A stretch of DNA of 64,000 bases from Geodermatophilus obscurus DSM 43160 (GTDB taxonomy: Bacteria; Actinomycetota; Actinomycetes; Mycobacteriales; Geodermatophilaceae): contig NC_013757.1 of the NCBI RefSeq assembly GCF_000025345.1, forward strand, positions 1,860,001-1,924,000, written 5' to 3'. Positions within the stretch are counted from its first letter, which is position 1. Each line of letters begins with the position of its first letter. Position numbers and translations under genes: made by a program. The notes under the pieces were generated by a model. That model was not told the DNA's origin. It did not search any database and saw only the letters and a program-made list of their open reading frames with translations. This document shows positions 1-7,830 of this stretch, in pieces.

Positions 1-2
1 AC

Positions 3-350
3 CTGCGCGGGCAGGTCGAACCGCTGGACCTCGAGGAGTCCCTGGAGCTGCTGCACCTCGGCGTCGGCGTTGCGCGGCGGGCCTACGACGCGCAGCACCG
101 GGGCATCCACGCCGCGCGGCGCGCCGGCGCCTCGTGGGAGCGGATCGGGGCCGTGGTCGGCACCACGGCGCTGACCGCCTGGAACGGCCACCAGCGGTGG
201 ATCGAGGAGCAGGTCGAGCTCTTCGAGCTCACCGGACGGGACGGGCTGGACGACGTCGGCGCAGTCGAGGCGCTGGAGCTGGCCGGCGAGCGCCCGGTGG
301 GGCTGGGCCACGTGAGGCAGGTCGCGGCACCCGAGGTGGCGCCCGACTAG
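3..350 (+). CDS. Hypothetical protein, C-terminal part, with possible HTH
   Basis: The reading frame is open from the left edge of the window, so the start lies outside it and at least 115 residues are seen. The middle segment (AARRAGASWERIGAVVG, about residues 39-55 of the visible part) resembles the helix-turn-helix pattern of small actinobacterial DNA-binding proteins in which SWxxIG precedes the recognition helix. The rest is acidic and helical, ending in a low-complexity tail rich in Val, Ala and Pro. No enzyme motif is visible. The HTH reading is an inference from pattern only. Confidence 0.6.
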   Translation: MRGQVEPLDLEESLELLHLGVGVARRAYDAQHRGIHAARRAGASWERIGAVVGTTALTAWNGHQRWIEEQVELFELTGRDGLDDVGAVEALELAGERPVGLGHVRQVAAPEVAPD

Positions 351-538
351 GGCCTGTCCTGCGGAGGCGACCGTGCCTCCGGAGCGACAGCGAGTCCGGC
401 CGAGCTGTGCCCCCACGTCACGATCTGGACACGCACAGGTGTGGCGCACCGTGTGACAGGAGTGACTGGCGGGACTCTCGTGCTGCGGCCCACCACGGAC
501 GGCGTAGGGGCCAAGCTGAGCGAGAGGTGAGTTCGGCG

Positions 539-823
539 ATGTTCGAACCTGGTCAGTGCTCCGGAGGCAACCACCCGGCCCCGAAGGCCGGTGGGTCCTG
601 CCCCTGCGGGATGGTCACCCGCATCCCCGCCCCCGAGCGGCCCGCTGCTGGGCCTCCGCCCGAGGTCATGACACTGCTCGCGCAGTGCCTCGACGACGGG
701 TCGGTGTCCCTCGACGCGGCGACCGTCGGGCTGCTCCGCGAGCGGGCCGACCGGCTGCTGACCGCGCTCACCACGGCCGGACTGGTGATCAGCGCGGGGT
801 CGGTCGACCGGCTGGCGGCCTGA
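539..823 (+). CDS. Small hypothetical protein with N-terminal Cys-rich segment
   Basis: A 94-residue ORF starts at an ATG preceded by a purine-rich site (GAGAGGTGA about 10 bases upstream). The N-terminus carries Cys8 followed by a CPC pair near residue 21 (CSGGNH then CPCGM), which could bind a metal, although too few ligands are visible to be sure. The C-terminal two thirds are predicted helical, with Leu-rich segments and the pattern LLRERADRLLTALTTAG. It is a monocistronic gene facing the glucosidase gene. I do not recognise the family. Confidence 0.65.
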   Translation: MFEPGQCSGGNHPAPKAGGSCPCGMVTRIPAPERPAAGPPPEVMTLLAQCLDDGSVSLDAATVGLLRERADRLLTALTTAGLVISAGSVDRLAA

Positions 824-905
824 GCCGTCCGCCGGACCTCGGACGATCGGGCCGGCGGGAGCGGCCCACGGCCGCTCCCGCCAGCCCGGTGACGCGCTGG
901 AACGG

Positions 906-972
906 CCAGCCTTCAGGGTCCCGCGCCGAGCGGAGCGAGGCGCGGGGGAAGGGTGGTCCTTGTTCAGTCCTC
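906..972. repeat. Family 1 intergenic palindromic repeat, copy 1
   Basis: This is a GC-rich imperfect palindrome whose centre is GCGCCGAGCGGAGCGAGGCGC. Read on the minus strand it begins inside the last codons of the glucosidase gene (GGAC-TGA) and continues with ACAAGGACCACCCTTCCCCC. Related sequences occur at about 3052-3118, 11968-12050 and 21841-21938. It could act as a 3' hairpin between the convergent genes. No function is known to me. Confidence 0.65.
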
Positions 973-2595
973 GAGCACCCACACGGCGCTGTCCGGCGGG
1001 AGGGCGACCGTGCCGCCGGAGCGGCGGACCGCCGCGGTGGAGGCGAGCAGCACCTGGCCGGGGCACCCGGCGAGCACCGTCTCGCTGCCCATGTTGACCA
1101 CGCAGCGCACCGCCTCGCCACCGCCGACCGAGCGGATGGTCAGCACGTCGCCGCGGGTGGTCACCGTCGCCGAGCCGGAGGCGAACGCCGGGTGCGCCTT
1201 GCGCAGCGCCAGCGCACGGCGGTGCAGGGTCAGCGTCGAGCCGCCCTGCCCCGTCTGCACCGAGACCGCGTAGCGGCCCCAGTCGGCGGGGATCGGCAGC
1301 CACGGCTCGGCCGCGCCCTCGGGTGAGAATCCGACGCCCTCGGTGGGGTTCCACGGCATCGGCACGCGGCAGCCGTCGCGGCCGGCGCGGGCACCGCCGC
1401 TGCGGTGGAAGATCGGGTCCTTCTTGGCCTCGTCGGGCACGTGCGCCTGCGGCAGGCCCAGCTCGTCGCCGGCGTACAGGTAGGCCGAGCCGGGCAGCGC
1501 CAGGGTCAGCAGCGCCGCGGCGCGGGCCCGGGCGGTGCCGACCTCGCCGCCGCCGAAGCGGGTGACCTGCCGCTCCTTGTCGTGGTTGCCCAGCACCCAC
1601 GACACCGGCGCACCGACCCGGCCGTAGGCGTCCAGCGCACTGGAGATCGCCTCGGCGAACGGCGCGACCGCCCACGGCGACTTCAGCAGCCGGAACGACA
1701 GCGACTGGTGCAGCTCGTCGGGACGGGAGTACAGGGCGACCTGCTCGAGGTCGGCCAGGCAGACCTCGCCGACCAGCATCGTGTCGGGGTACTCGTCGCA
1801 GATCGACCGCCAGCGGCGCCACACGTCGTGCACCTCGGGCTGGTTCCAGGTCATGGCCTGCTCGGGACCGTGCCCGAAGAGCGTGGGGGAGTAGCTGCCC
1901 GGGTTGTCCCGCAGGCCGGCGTCCTTGTAGAGGCCGTAGGCGACGTCGACGCGGAAGCCGCTGACGCCGCGGTCCAGCCAGAAGCGCAGGGTCCGCTCGA
2001 AGTCCTCGGCCACGACGGGGTCGCGCCAGTTGAGGTCGGGCTGCTCCGGGGCGAACAGGTGCAGGTACCAGCGCCCGTCCGGGGTGCGCGACCAGGCCGG
2101 CCCGCCGAACAGCGACCGCCAATTGTTCGGCGGCTCCTCCGACGCCGGCGCGAAGTGGTACCGCGCGGCCTCGGGGGAGTCCGGGTCGGCCAGGGCCGCC
2201 TGGAACCACGGGTGCTGGTCCGAGGTGTGGTTGGGCACGACGTCCAGCACGACCTTCAGCCCCAGCCGGCGGGCGTCGTCCACCAGGGCCTCGAGGTCGG
2301 ACACGTCGCCGTAGTCGGGGTCGACCGCCCGGTAGTCGACGACGTCGTAGCCGCCGTCCGCGCCACCCGAGGGGTAGTGCGGGTTGATCCACACCGCGCC
2401 GACACCGAGCCAGGACAGGTACGGCAGCCGCTGCCGCAGCCCGCGCAGGTCACCGATGCCGTCGCCGTCGCTGTCGGCGAACGAGCGCAGGTACACCTGG
2501 TAGACGACCGCGTCCCGCCACCAGGGGGCGGGCGCGGCTGCGGGGGCGACCCGGCGCCGGGGCTGGGTCCTCGCGAGGGAGAGGCGGCGTGCCAT
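964..2595 (-). CDS. GH13 alpha-glucosidase / alpha-amylase family protein
   Basis: The 543-residue protein belongs to the retaining alpha-glucoside hydrolases of family GH13, probably hydrolysing maltose or isomaltose-type oligosaccharides in the cytoplasm, since no signal peptide is visible. The four conserved regions are present: DVVPNHTS (about 118-125), GFRVDV with nucleophile Asp217, GEVC with acid/base Glu277, and NHD with transition-state Asp339. The N-terminal WWRDAVVYQVYLRSF is typical of oligo-1,6-glucosidase and alpha-glucosidase members, and the length fits them. A short C-terminal beta domain follows residue 450. The ATG at 2595 was chosen because the GH13 domain begins 25 residues later; the longer upstream frame is not family-like. 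The gene stands alone. Substrate specificity cannot be read. Confidence 0.93.
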   Translation of the reverse strand: MARRLSLARTQPRRRVAPAAAPAPWWRDAVVYQVYLRSFADSDGDGIGDLRGLRQRLPYLSWLGVGAVWINPHYPSGGADGGYDVVDYRAVDPDYGDVSDLEALVDDARRLGLKVVLDVVPNHTSDQHPWFQAALADPDSPEAARYHFAPASEEPPNNWRSLFGGPAWSRTPDGRWYLHLFAPEQPDLNWRDPVVAEDFERTLRFWLDRGVSGFRVDVAYGLYKDAGLRDNPGSYSPTLFGHGPEQAMTWNQPEVHDVWRRWRSICDEYPDTMLVGEVCLADLEQVALYSRPDELHQSLSFRLLKSPWAVAPFAEAISSALDAYGRVGAPVSWVLGNHDKERQVTRFGGGEVGTARARAAALLTLALPGSAYLYAGDELGLPQAHVPDEAKKDPIFHRSGGARAGRDGCRVPMPWNPTEGVGFSPEGAAEPWLPIPADWGRYAVSVQTGQGGSTLTLHRRALALRKAHPAFASGSATVTTRGDVLTIRSVGGGEAVRCVVNMGSETVLAGCPGQVLLASTAAVRRSGGTVALPPDSAVWVLED

Positions 2596-2818
2596 GCCGC
2601 CACCATCGGCTGATCTGCAGCCGAGGTTGTGCAGCGGATCCCACGAACTGGTGAGGCGGCGCTGGCACAACCCGCCAACGGGCCAGGTCGCCTGTGACGC
2701 CCGGTGCGCATGTGCCGGATGGGCGCGCCAGGACGCGCGGGCGGTCGCCTGGTCGCCTGGTCGCGTGCGCGGGCCGCCTGCTGGGTACGGACCGACGCAC
2801 CGCTGGAGGGAGGACACC

Positions 2819-3040
2819 GTGGAGCCTGATCCCCGGCCCGGTGAGAACGACGTCGACCGCGACGACGCGCAGGCGCTGACCCGGGCGACCGGCGGCGGCG
2901 AGAGCGACGAGCCCGACGCGTCGAGCACCACGGGCACCGGCGACTCCGCTGGGTTCGTCGGGCGGGTTGCCGGTCAGGACGTCGGCTACGCGGAGGAGAC
3001 CGGGGCCGAGCGCCGGGCCGCCGCCCAGCAGGATGACTGA
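2819..3040 (+). CDS. Small acidic hypothetical protein
   Basis: A 73-residue ORF starts at GTG with a strong Shine-Dalgarno sequence (GGAGGGAGGA) seven bases upstream. The product is very acidic and low in hydrophobic residues (rich in Asp, Glu, Gly, Thr), so it is probably soluble and largely disordered. No motif or family is recognised. It lies between the glucosidase gene and the end of the sdh operon, both on the other strand, with the family 1 repeat just downstream. The ribosome-binding site is the main support. Confidence 0.6.
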   Translation: MEPDPRPGENDVDRDDAQALTRATGGGESDEPDASSTTGTGDSAGFVGRVAGQDVGYAEETGAERRAAAQQDD

Positions 3041-3051
3041 CAGCCCCCGGC

Positions 3052-3118
3052 CACCCTCCAGGGTCCCGCGCCGAGCGTGCGAGGCGTGGGGGGAAGGGTG
3101 GTCCTCCTTCAATCCGGA
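3052..3118. repeat. Family 1 intergenic palindromic repeat, copy 2
   Basis: The sequence shares CAGGGTCCCGCGCCGAGC and GGGGGAAGGGTGGTCC with copy 1. Read on the minus strand it starts at the last codon and stop of sdhB (GGAT-TGA) and continues AGGAGGACCACCCTTCCCCC. It sits between convergent genes. Confidence 0.65.
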
Positions 3119-3924
3119 CGGTGCCGCCGGATCTTCGACCCGAGCCAGGTGAGCGGGTCGTACCGACGGTCCACGACCCGCTCCTTGAGCGGGATGATCC
3201 CGTTGTCGGTGAGGTGGATGCCCTCGGGGCACACCTCCGAGCAGCACTTGGTGATGTTGCAGTAGCCGAGGCCGAACTCCTGCTGAGCGGCGTCCCGCCG
3301 GTCGACGACGTCGAGCGGGTGCATGTCGAGCTCGGCGAGCCGGATGAGGAAGCGCGGCCCGGCGAAGGCGGCCTTGTTCTCCTCGTGGTCCCGGATGACG
3401 TGGCAGGTGTCCTGGCACAGCCAGCACTCGATGCACTTCCGGAACTCCTGCGGCCGGTCGACGTCCACCTGCTGCATCCGGTGGTTGCCGTCGGGGTCCC
3501 GAGGGCGTGGGGTGAACGCCGGGACCTGAGCGGCCTTCTCGTAGTTGTACGAGACGTCGGTGACCAGGTCGCGGATGACGGGGAAGGTCCGCAGCGGGGT
3601 GACCGTCACCGTCTCGTCCTCGGCGAACGTGTTCATCCGGGTCAGGCACATCAGGCGCGGCCGCCCGTTGACCTCCGCGCTGCAGGACCCGCACTTGCCG
3701 GCCTTGCAGTTCCACCGAACGGCCAGGTCGCCGGCCTGGGTGGCCTGCAGTCGGTGGATGACGTCGAGGACGACCTCGCCCTCGTTCACCGGGACGGTGA
3801 AGGTCTGCAGCTCCCCGCTGGACGCATCGCCGCGCCAGACGCGGAAGGTGGCGTCGTAGCCGCCGCGGTTCCCTCCCGGGCCCTCGTCGACCGCGCGGAT
3901 GCTCGATTCCCCCGGTTCTGTCAC
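3109..3924 (-). CDS. sdhB: Succinate dehydrogenase / fumarate reductase iron-sulfur subunit
   Basis: This 271-residue subunit carries electrons from the flavoprotein to the membrane quinone site. The N-terminal [2Fe-2S] domain has Cys73, Cys78, Cys81 and Cys93. The C-terminal ferredoxin domain has the CIECWLCQDTC block (Cys164, 167, 170, 174) and the CNITKCCSEVC block (Cys222, 227, 228, 232). Together these give the expected ligands for the [4Fe-4S] and [3Fe-4S] clusters. It is the last gene of a minus-strand operon, 73 bases after sdhA. The order anchor-sdhA-sdhB resembles the mycobacterial Sdh1 operon rather than the sdhCDAB type. The stop codon lies inside a family 1 repeat. Confidence 0.95.
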   Translation of the reverse strand: MTEPGESSIRAVDEGPGGNRGGYDATFRVWRGDASSGELQTFTVPVNEGEVVLDVIHRLQATQAGDLAVRWNCKAGKCGSCSAEVNGRPRLMCLTRMNTFAEDETVTVTPLRTFPVIRDLVTDVSYNYEKAAQVPAFTPRPRDPDGNHRMQQVDVDRPQEFRKCIECWLCQDTCHVIRDHEENKAAFAGPRFLIRLAELDMHPLDVVDRRDAAQQEFGLGYCNITKCCSEVCPEGIHLTDNGIIPLKERVVDRRYDPLTWLGSKIRRHRPD

Positions 3925-3997
3925 GTCCCCTCCTCGCCGGCGCTCGTCGGGTTCGTGTCCGGCCGTGCGGTGTCCCTGTGTGACCTCGCGAGCTCGG

Positions 3998-5794
3998 TCA
4001 CGTCTGCTCCTCGAAGACCTCGGCCAGCTCCGGTGGCATCTCCGGCAGCGGCTGCCGGGCCACGGTCACCCCGCCGTCCGGCGTCCGGGTGCAGACCAGG
4101 TTGATGCGTCCCCACGCCGTGTCGGTGGCGGGGAAGTCGTCGCGGGTGTGCCCGCCGCGGCTCTCCTCACGGGCGAGCGCGGCCCGGGCGATGCACTCGC
4201 TGACCGCCAGGAGGTGCGGCAGGTCGAGCGCCAGGTGCCAGCCGGGGTTGTACTGCCGGTGCCCCTCCACGGACAGCGCCGCCACGCGGTCGCGCAGCGC
4301 GGCGATCCGCTGCAGCGCGCGTTCCATCTCCGGGGCGGTGCGGATGATCCCGACGAGGTCGTGCATCGTCTGCTGCAGCTCGGACTGCACCGTGTAGGGG
4401 TTCTCACCCCCCTCCCGCTCGAACGGCTCGAGGGCCGCACGCGCCGCCTCGGCCAGCGCCTCCTCGCGGAGCGCGACAAGGCCGGCCCGTTTCCCCGCGT
4501 GCTCGGCGGCGGCGGCACCGGCGCGCCGGCCGAAGACCAGCAGGTCCGACAGCGAGTTGCCGCCCAGCCGGTTGGACCCGTGCATGCCGCCGGCGACCTC
4601 GCCCGCCGCGAACAGCCCGGCGACCGACGCCTCCGCGGTGTCCGGGTCCACCTGGACACCGCCCATCACGTAGTGGCAGGTCGGGCCGACCTCCATCGGC
4701 TCGGCAGTGATGTCGACGTCGGCCAGCTCCTTGAACTGGTGGTACATCGACGGCAGCCGCCGTCGGACGTACTCGGCGGGGCGCCGACTGGCGATGTCGA
4801 GGAACACCCCGCCGTGCGGGGAGCCGCGCCCGGCCTTGACCTCGCTGTTGATCGCCCGGGCGACCTCGTCACGGGGCAGCAGCTCGGGCGGGCGCCGGTT
4901 GTTCCTCTTGTCGTCGTACCAGCGGTCGGCCTCGTCCTCGGTCTCCGCCGTCTCCTTGCGGAAGAAGTCGGGGATGTAGTCGAACATGAACCGGTTGCCG
5001 GCCGAGTTCCGCAGGACGCCGCCGTCGCCCCGGACGCTCTCGGTCACGAGGATCCCGCGCACCGACGGGGGCCACACCATCCCGGTGGGGTGGAACTGGA
5101 CGAACTCCATGTTCACCAGGCCGGCGCCGGCCTGGAGCGCCAGGGAGTGTCCGTCGCCGGTGTACTCCCACGAGTTCGAGGTGACCTTGTAGGCCTTGCC
5201 GATCCCGCCCGTGGCCAGCACGACCGACGGCGCCTCCCACGCGACGAACCGCCCCGACTCGCGCCAGTAGCCGAACGCGCCGGTGATGCCCTCGGCGTCG
5301 GTGAGCAGCCGGGTGACCGTGCACTCCATGTAGACGTCCACCCCGAGGGCGACGGTGCGCTGCTGGAGGGTGCGGATCAGCTCCAGCCCCGTGCGGTCGC
5401 CGACGTGGGCGAGGCGGGCGTAGCGGTGGCCGCCGAAGTCGCGCTGGCTGATCAGCCCGTCAGGGGTGCGGTCGAACAGCGCGCCCCAGTCCTCGAGCTC
5501 GCGCACGCGGTCGGGCGCCTCCTGCGCGTGGAGCTGGGCCATCCGCCAGTGGTTGAGCATCTTCCCGCCGCGCATGGTGTCCCTGAAGTGCACCCGCCAG
5601 TCGTCCTCGGGGTAGGCGTTGCCCATCGCCGCGGCGATGCCGCCCTCGGCCATGACGGTGTGCGCCTTGCCGAGCAGGGACTTGCAGACGACGGCCGTAC
5701 GCGCCCCGGCCTCGTGCGCGGCGATCGCGGCCCGCAGGCCCGCGCCGCCGGCTCCGACGACGACGACGTCGTAGCTGTGCCTCTCGAAGTCCAT
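3998..5794 (-). CDS. sdhA: Succinate dehydrogenase / fumarate reductase flavoprotein subunit
   Basis: The 598-residue protein oxidises succinate to fumarate at a covalently bound FAD. The dinucleotide-binding motif VVVVGAGGAGLRAA lies near residues 10-23. His45 in KAHTVMAEGG is in the position of the flavinylated histidine. QFHPTGM, RGDGGVLRN and GSNRLGGNS are the conserved substrate- and FAD-binding blocks. The start ATG at 5794 overlaps the stop of the upstream membrane anchor gene (ATGA), which shows translational coupling. The C-terminal helical domain (NPGWHLALDLPHLLAVSE) is complete. Whether the enzyme works mainly as dehydrogenase or fumarate reductase cannot be told from sequence. Confidence 0.95.
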   Translation of the reverse strand: MDFERHSYDVVVVGAGGAGLRAAIAAHEAGARTAVVCKSLLGKAHTVMAEGGIAAAMGNAYPEDDWRVHFRDTMRGGKMLNHWRMAQLHAQEAPDRVRELEDWGALFDRTPDGLISQRDFGGHRYARLAHVGDRTGLELIRTLQQRTVALGVDVYMECTVTRLLTDAEGITGAFGYWRESGRFVAWEAPSVVLATGGIGKAYKVTSNSWEYTGDGHSLALQAGAGLVNMEFVQFHPTGMVWPPSVRGILVTESVRGDGGVLRNSAGNRFMFDYIPDFFRKETAETEDEADRWYDDKRNNRRPPELLPRDEVARAINSEVKAGRGSPHGGVFLDIASRRPAEYVRRRLPSMYHQFKELADVDITAEPMEVGPTCHYVMGGVQVDPDTAEASVAGLFAAGEVAGGMHGSNRLGGNSLSDLLVFGRRAGAAAAEHAGKRAGLVALREEALAEAARAALEPFEREGGENPYTVQSELQQTMHDLVGIIRTAPEMERALQRIAALRDRVAALSVEGHRQYNPGWHLALDLPHLLAVSECIARAALAREESRGGHTRDDFPATDTAWGRINLVCTRTPDGGVTVARQPLPEMPPELAEVFEEQT

Positions 5795-6624
5795 CAGAAG
5801 AACCTCAGGTCGCTGATCGTGCCGGTGGCCAGCAGGAAGACGTAGAAGTCGGCGAACGCGACGGTGAACAGCGAGATCCAGGCGTACTGCATGTGCCGGG
5901 CGTTCAGCTTCGACACCGCCGTCCACGCCTTGTAGCGCAGGGGGTGCTTCGAGAAGGTGTTCAACCGGCCACCGACGATGTGCCGGCAGGAGTGGCAGGA
6001 GATCGAGTACAGGAACAGCATCACCGCGTTGACCAGCAGGATCACCGTGCCCAGACCCATGTGACCCCACTCGCCGGTCTCGTCGCGGAACCCGCGGAAG
6101 GCCTCGTAGAAGAGGATCACGTTGAACAGCAGTGCGGCGTACAGGAAGTACCGGTGGACGTTCTGCCCGACCAGGGGGAACCGGGTCTCACCGGTATAGC
6201 GGCGGTGCGGCTCTGCGACCGCGCACGCCGGCGGGGCCAGCCAGAACGATCGGTAGTAGGCCTTGCGGTAGTAGTAGCAGGTCAGCCGGATGCCCAGCGG
6301 CAGCACGAGGATGTAGATCGCTGGCGAGATCCAGGCCGGGCCGGTGAAGAACTCGGGGAAGCTGTCGCCCTCGCACCGCGTCGTGATGCACGGCGAGTAG
6401 AACGGCGAGATGTAGGGCTCGGAGAAGTAGTACGCGTTCTGGAACGCTCGGAACGTCGAGTACGCGATGAAAAGCACCAGGACGACGACGGTGACCAGCG
6501 GCTGCACCCACCACCGGTCCGTCCGCAGCGTCCGCGCCGCGATGGCCGCACGGCCCGGGGCCGTCCCTCCGCCGCCGCTTCCCGGGGGGGCCGCCCCGGT
6601 CCCGCGCGGCGCAGTCGTCGTCAC
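5794..6624 (-). CDS. Succinate dehydrogenase membrane anchor, Sdh1-type
   Basis: This is a 276-residue membrane protein with about five hydrophobic helices: LVTVVVLVLFIAYSTF, ISPAIYILVLPLGI, YFLYAALLFNVILFY, LGTVILLVNAVMLFLY and WISLFTVAFADFYVFLL. Several His residues sit near helix ends (NVHRYF, CHSCRH) and could ligate heme. The size and position before sdhA match the single anchor subunit of the mycobacterial Sdh1 complex. The GTG at 6624 overlaps the stop codon of the preceding 85-codon gene, and the gene's own stop overlaps the sdhA start, so three genes are translationally coupled. A Pro/Gly-rich N-terminal tail of about 30 residues precedes the first helix. Heme content is inferred only. 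Confidence 0.85.
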   Translation of the reverse strand: MTTTAPRGTGAAPPGSGGGGTAPGRAAIAARTLRTDRWWVQPLVTVVVLVLFIAYSTFRAFQNAYYFSEPYISPFYSPCITTRCEGDSFPEFFTGPAWISPAIYILVLPLGIRLTCYYYRKAYYRSFWLAPPACAVAEPHRRYTGETRFPLVGQNVHRYFLYAALLFNVILFYEAFRGFRDETGEWGHMGLGTVILLVNAVMLFLYSISCHSCRHIVGGRLNTFSKHPLRYKAWTAVSKLNARHMQYAWISLFTVAFADFYVFLLATGTISDLRFF

Positions 6625-6878
6625 CGGACGGCGCGGCCGGACCCGCCGGGTCCCGGGTCGTAGCCGTCGTCGTACAAGATGGCCGAGGAGGCCGGGGCCT
6701 CTCGTGCCACGCGCGCCGAGCCGCACAGGAGGGCGAGGTCGTCACGCAGCCGGGCGACGTCGATCCTCAGCCGGCGCGCGTCCACCGTGTCCCCGAAGTG
6801 CCGGGCGAGCGGGGTGCACGCGTTCTCCAGCGCGTCGACGGCCCGGCGGGCCGCCGCCACGTCCTGCTCCAGGGACAT
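6621..6878 (-). CDS. Small protein, first gene of the sdh operon
   Basis: The 85-residue product is mainly helical and charged, with heptad-like segments (SLEQDVAAARRAVDALENAC and VDARRLRIDVARLRDDLALL), so a short coiled coil or four-helix packing is likely. It has no membrane segment. A strong GGAGG lies upstream of the ATG, and its stop overlaps the GTG of the anchor gene. From memory, a comparable small conserved gene precedes the anchor gene in mycobacterial Sdh1 operons (Rv0250c), which would make this a conserved accessory or assembly factor. That role is an inference from position. Confidence 0.75.
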   Translation of the reverse strand: MSLEQDVAAARRAVDALENACTPLARHFGDTVDARRLRIDVARLRDDLALLCGSARVAREAPASSAILYDDGYDPGPGGSGRAVR

Positions 6879-7097
6879 CGCTGCCTCCAGGTGCCGGTCA
6901 CACCGCCGCCGAGGCGGTTCGCGCAGTCGACCACGGAAGCCCGGCCCGCGGAAGGACTTCCGCAGCGATGGGCGGCGGCTCGGCCGCCGGCACGGCGCGG
7001 CCCAGGGCATGTCCGACGGACCTGCGGCCTCGGGATCACCGCCCAGACCGCACGACCGTCGGCACGGGTCCGTCGGACACGCCTAGCATCGGCGGCC

Positions 7098-7826
7098 GTG
7101 CGGCCCTTCCTCCTGCTGGCCTCGCGGCCCGAGGACGAGGCCGCGGACGACGAGTACGCCGCCTTCCTCCGCGCCACCGGACTCGACGAGTCCGGGCTGC
7201 GGCGCATCCGGCTGGAGGCCGGGCCGCTGCCGCCGCTGGACCTCGACGACTACGCCGGGGTGTTCCTCGGCGGGGGGCCGTTCAACTCCAGCGACCCGGC
7301 CGAGGGCAAGTCCGCCGTCCAGCGGCGGGTCGAGGCGGAGCTGTCGGCCCTGCTGGACGAGGTCGTCGCCCGCGACCTCCCCTTCCTCGGCGCCTGCTAC
7401 GGCATCGGCACCCTCGGCGTGCACCAGGGCGGGGTGGTCGACCGCACCCACGGCGAGCCGGTCTCCTGCGTGCCGGTGTCGCTGACCGGTGCCGGCCGGG
7501 TCGACCCGCTCCTCGCGGGCATGCCGGAGGTGTTCGACGCGCTGGTCGGGCACAAGGAGGCCTGTCGGGTGCTGCCGCCCTCGGCCGTGCTGCTGGCCAC
7601 GTCGGCCGGCTGCCCGGTGCAGATGTTCCGGGTCGGGCGCAACGTCTACGCCACCCAGTTCCACCCCGAGCTCGACGTCGCCGGCGTCGTCACCCGGGTG
7701 CGGGTCTACCAGCACGCCGGCTACTTCCCGCCCGCGGAGATGGAGGACCTGATCGCCCGGGTCAGCCAGGCGGTGGTCACCGAGCCCAGCCGGGTCCTCG
7801 CCAACTTCGTCGCCCGGTACGGCTGA
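7098..7826 (+). CDS. Class I glutamine amidotransferase-like protein
   Basis: This 242-residue protein has a class I glutamine amidotransferase fold as in GuaA and related enzymes. It shows an oxyanion segment (VFLGGGPFNSSDP), a nucleophile elbow (GACYGIGTLG, with the catalytic Cys near residue 101) and QFHPEL with the catalytic His. The domain normally releases ammonia from glutamine for a partner synthetase, but no synthetase domain or gene is adjacent. It is therefore a stand-alone GMP-synthase-like protein whose acceptor is unknown. The GTG start gives the shortest N-terminus that begins directly at the first beta strand. It is followed after four bases by the MFS gene. A decayed relative lies near 49.6-49.9 kb. 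Confidence 0.85.
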   Translation: MRPFLLLASRPEDEAADDEYAAFLRATGLDESGLRRIRLEAGPLPPLDLDDYAGVFLGGGPFNSSDPAEGKSAVQRRVEAELSALLDEVVARDLPFLGACYGIGTLGVHQGGVVDRTHGEPVSCVPVSLTGAGRVDPLLAGMPEVFDALVGHKEACRVLPPSAVLLATSAGCPVQMFRVGRNVYATQFHPELDVAGVVTRVRVYQHAGYFPPAEMEDLIARVSQAVVTEPSRVLANFVARYG

Positions 7827-7830
7827 GCCG

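Noticed and set aside
1405-2613. Long plus-strand frame opposite the glucosidase gene
   Set aside because: It is antisense to a gene with all GH13 motifs and has the Val/Gly/Arg-rich composition of shadow frames in high-GC DNA.
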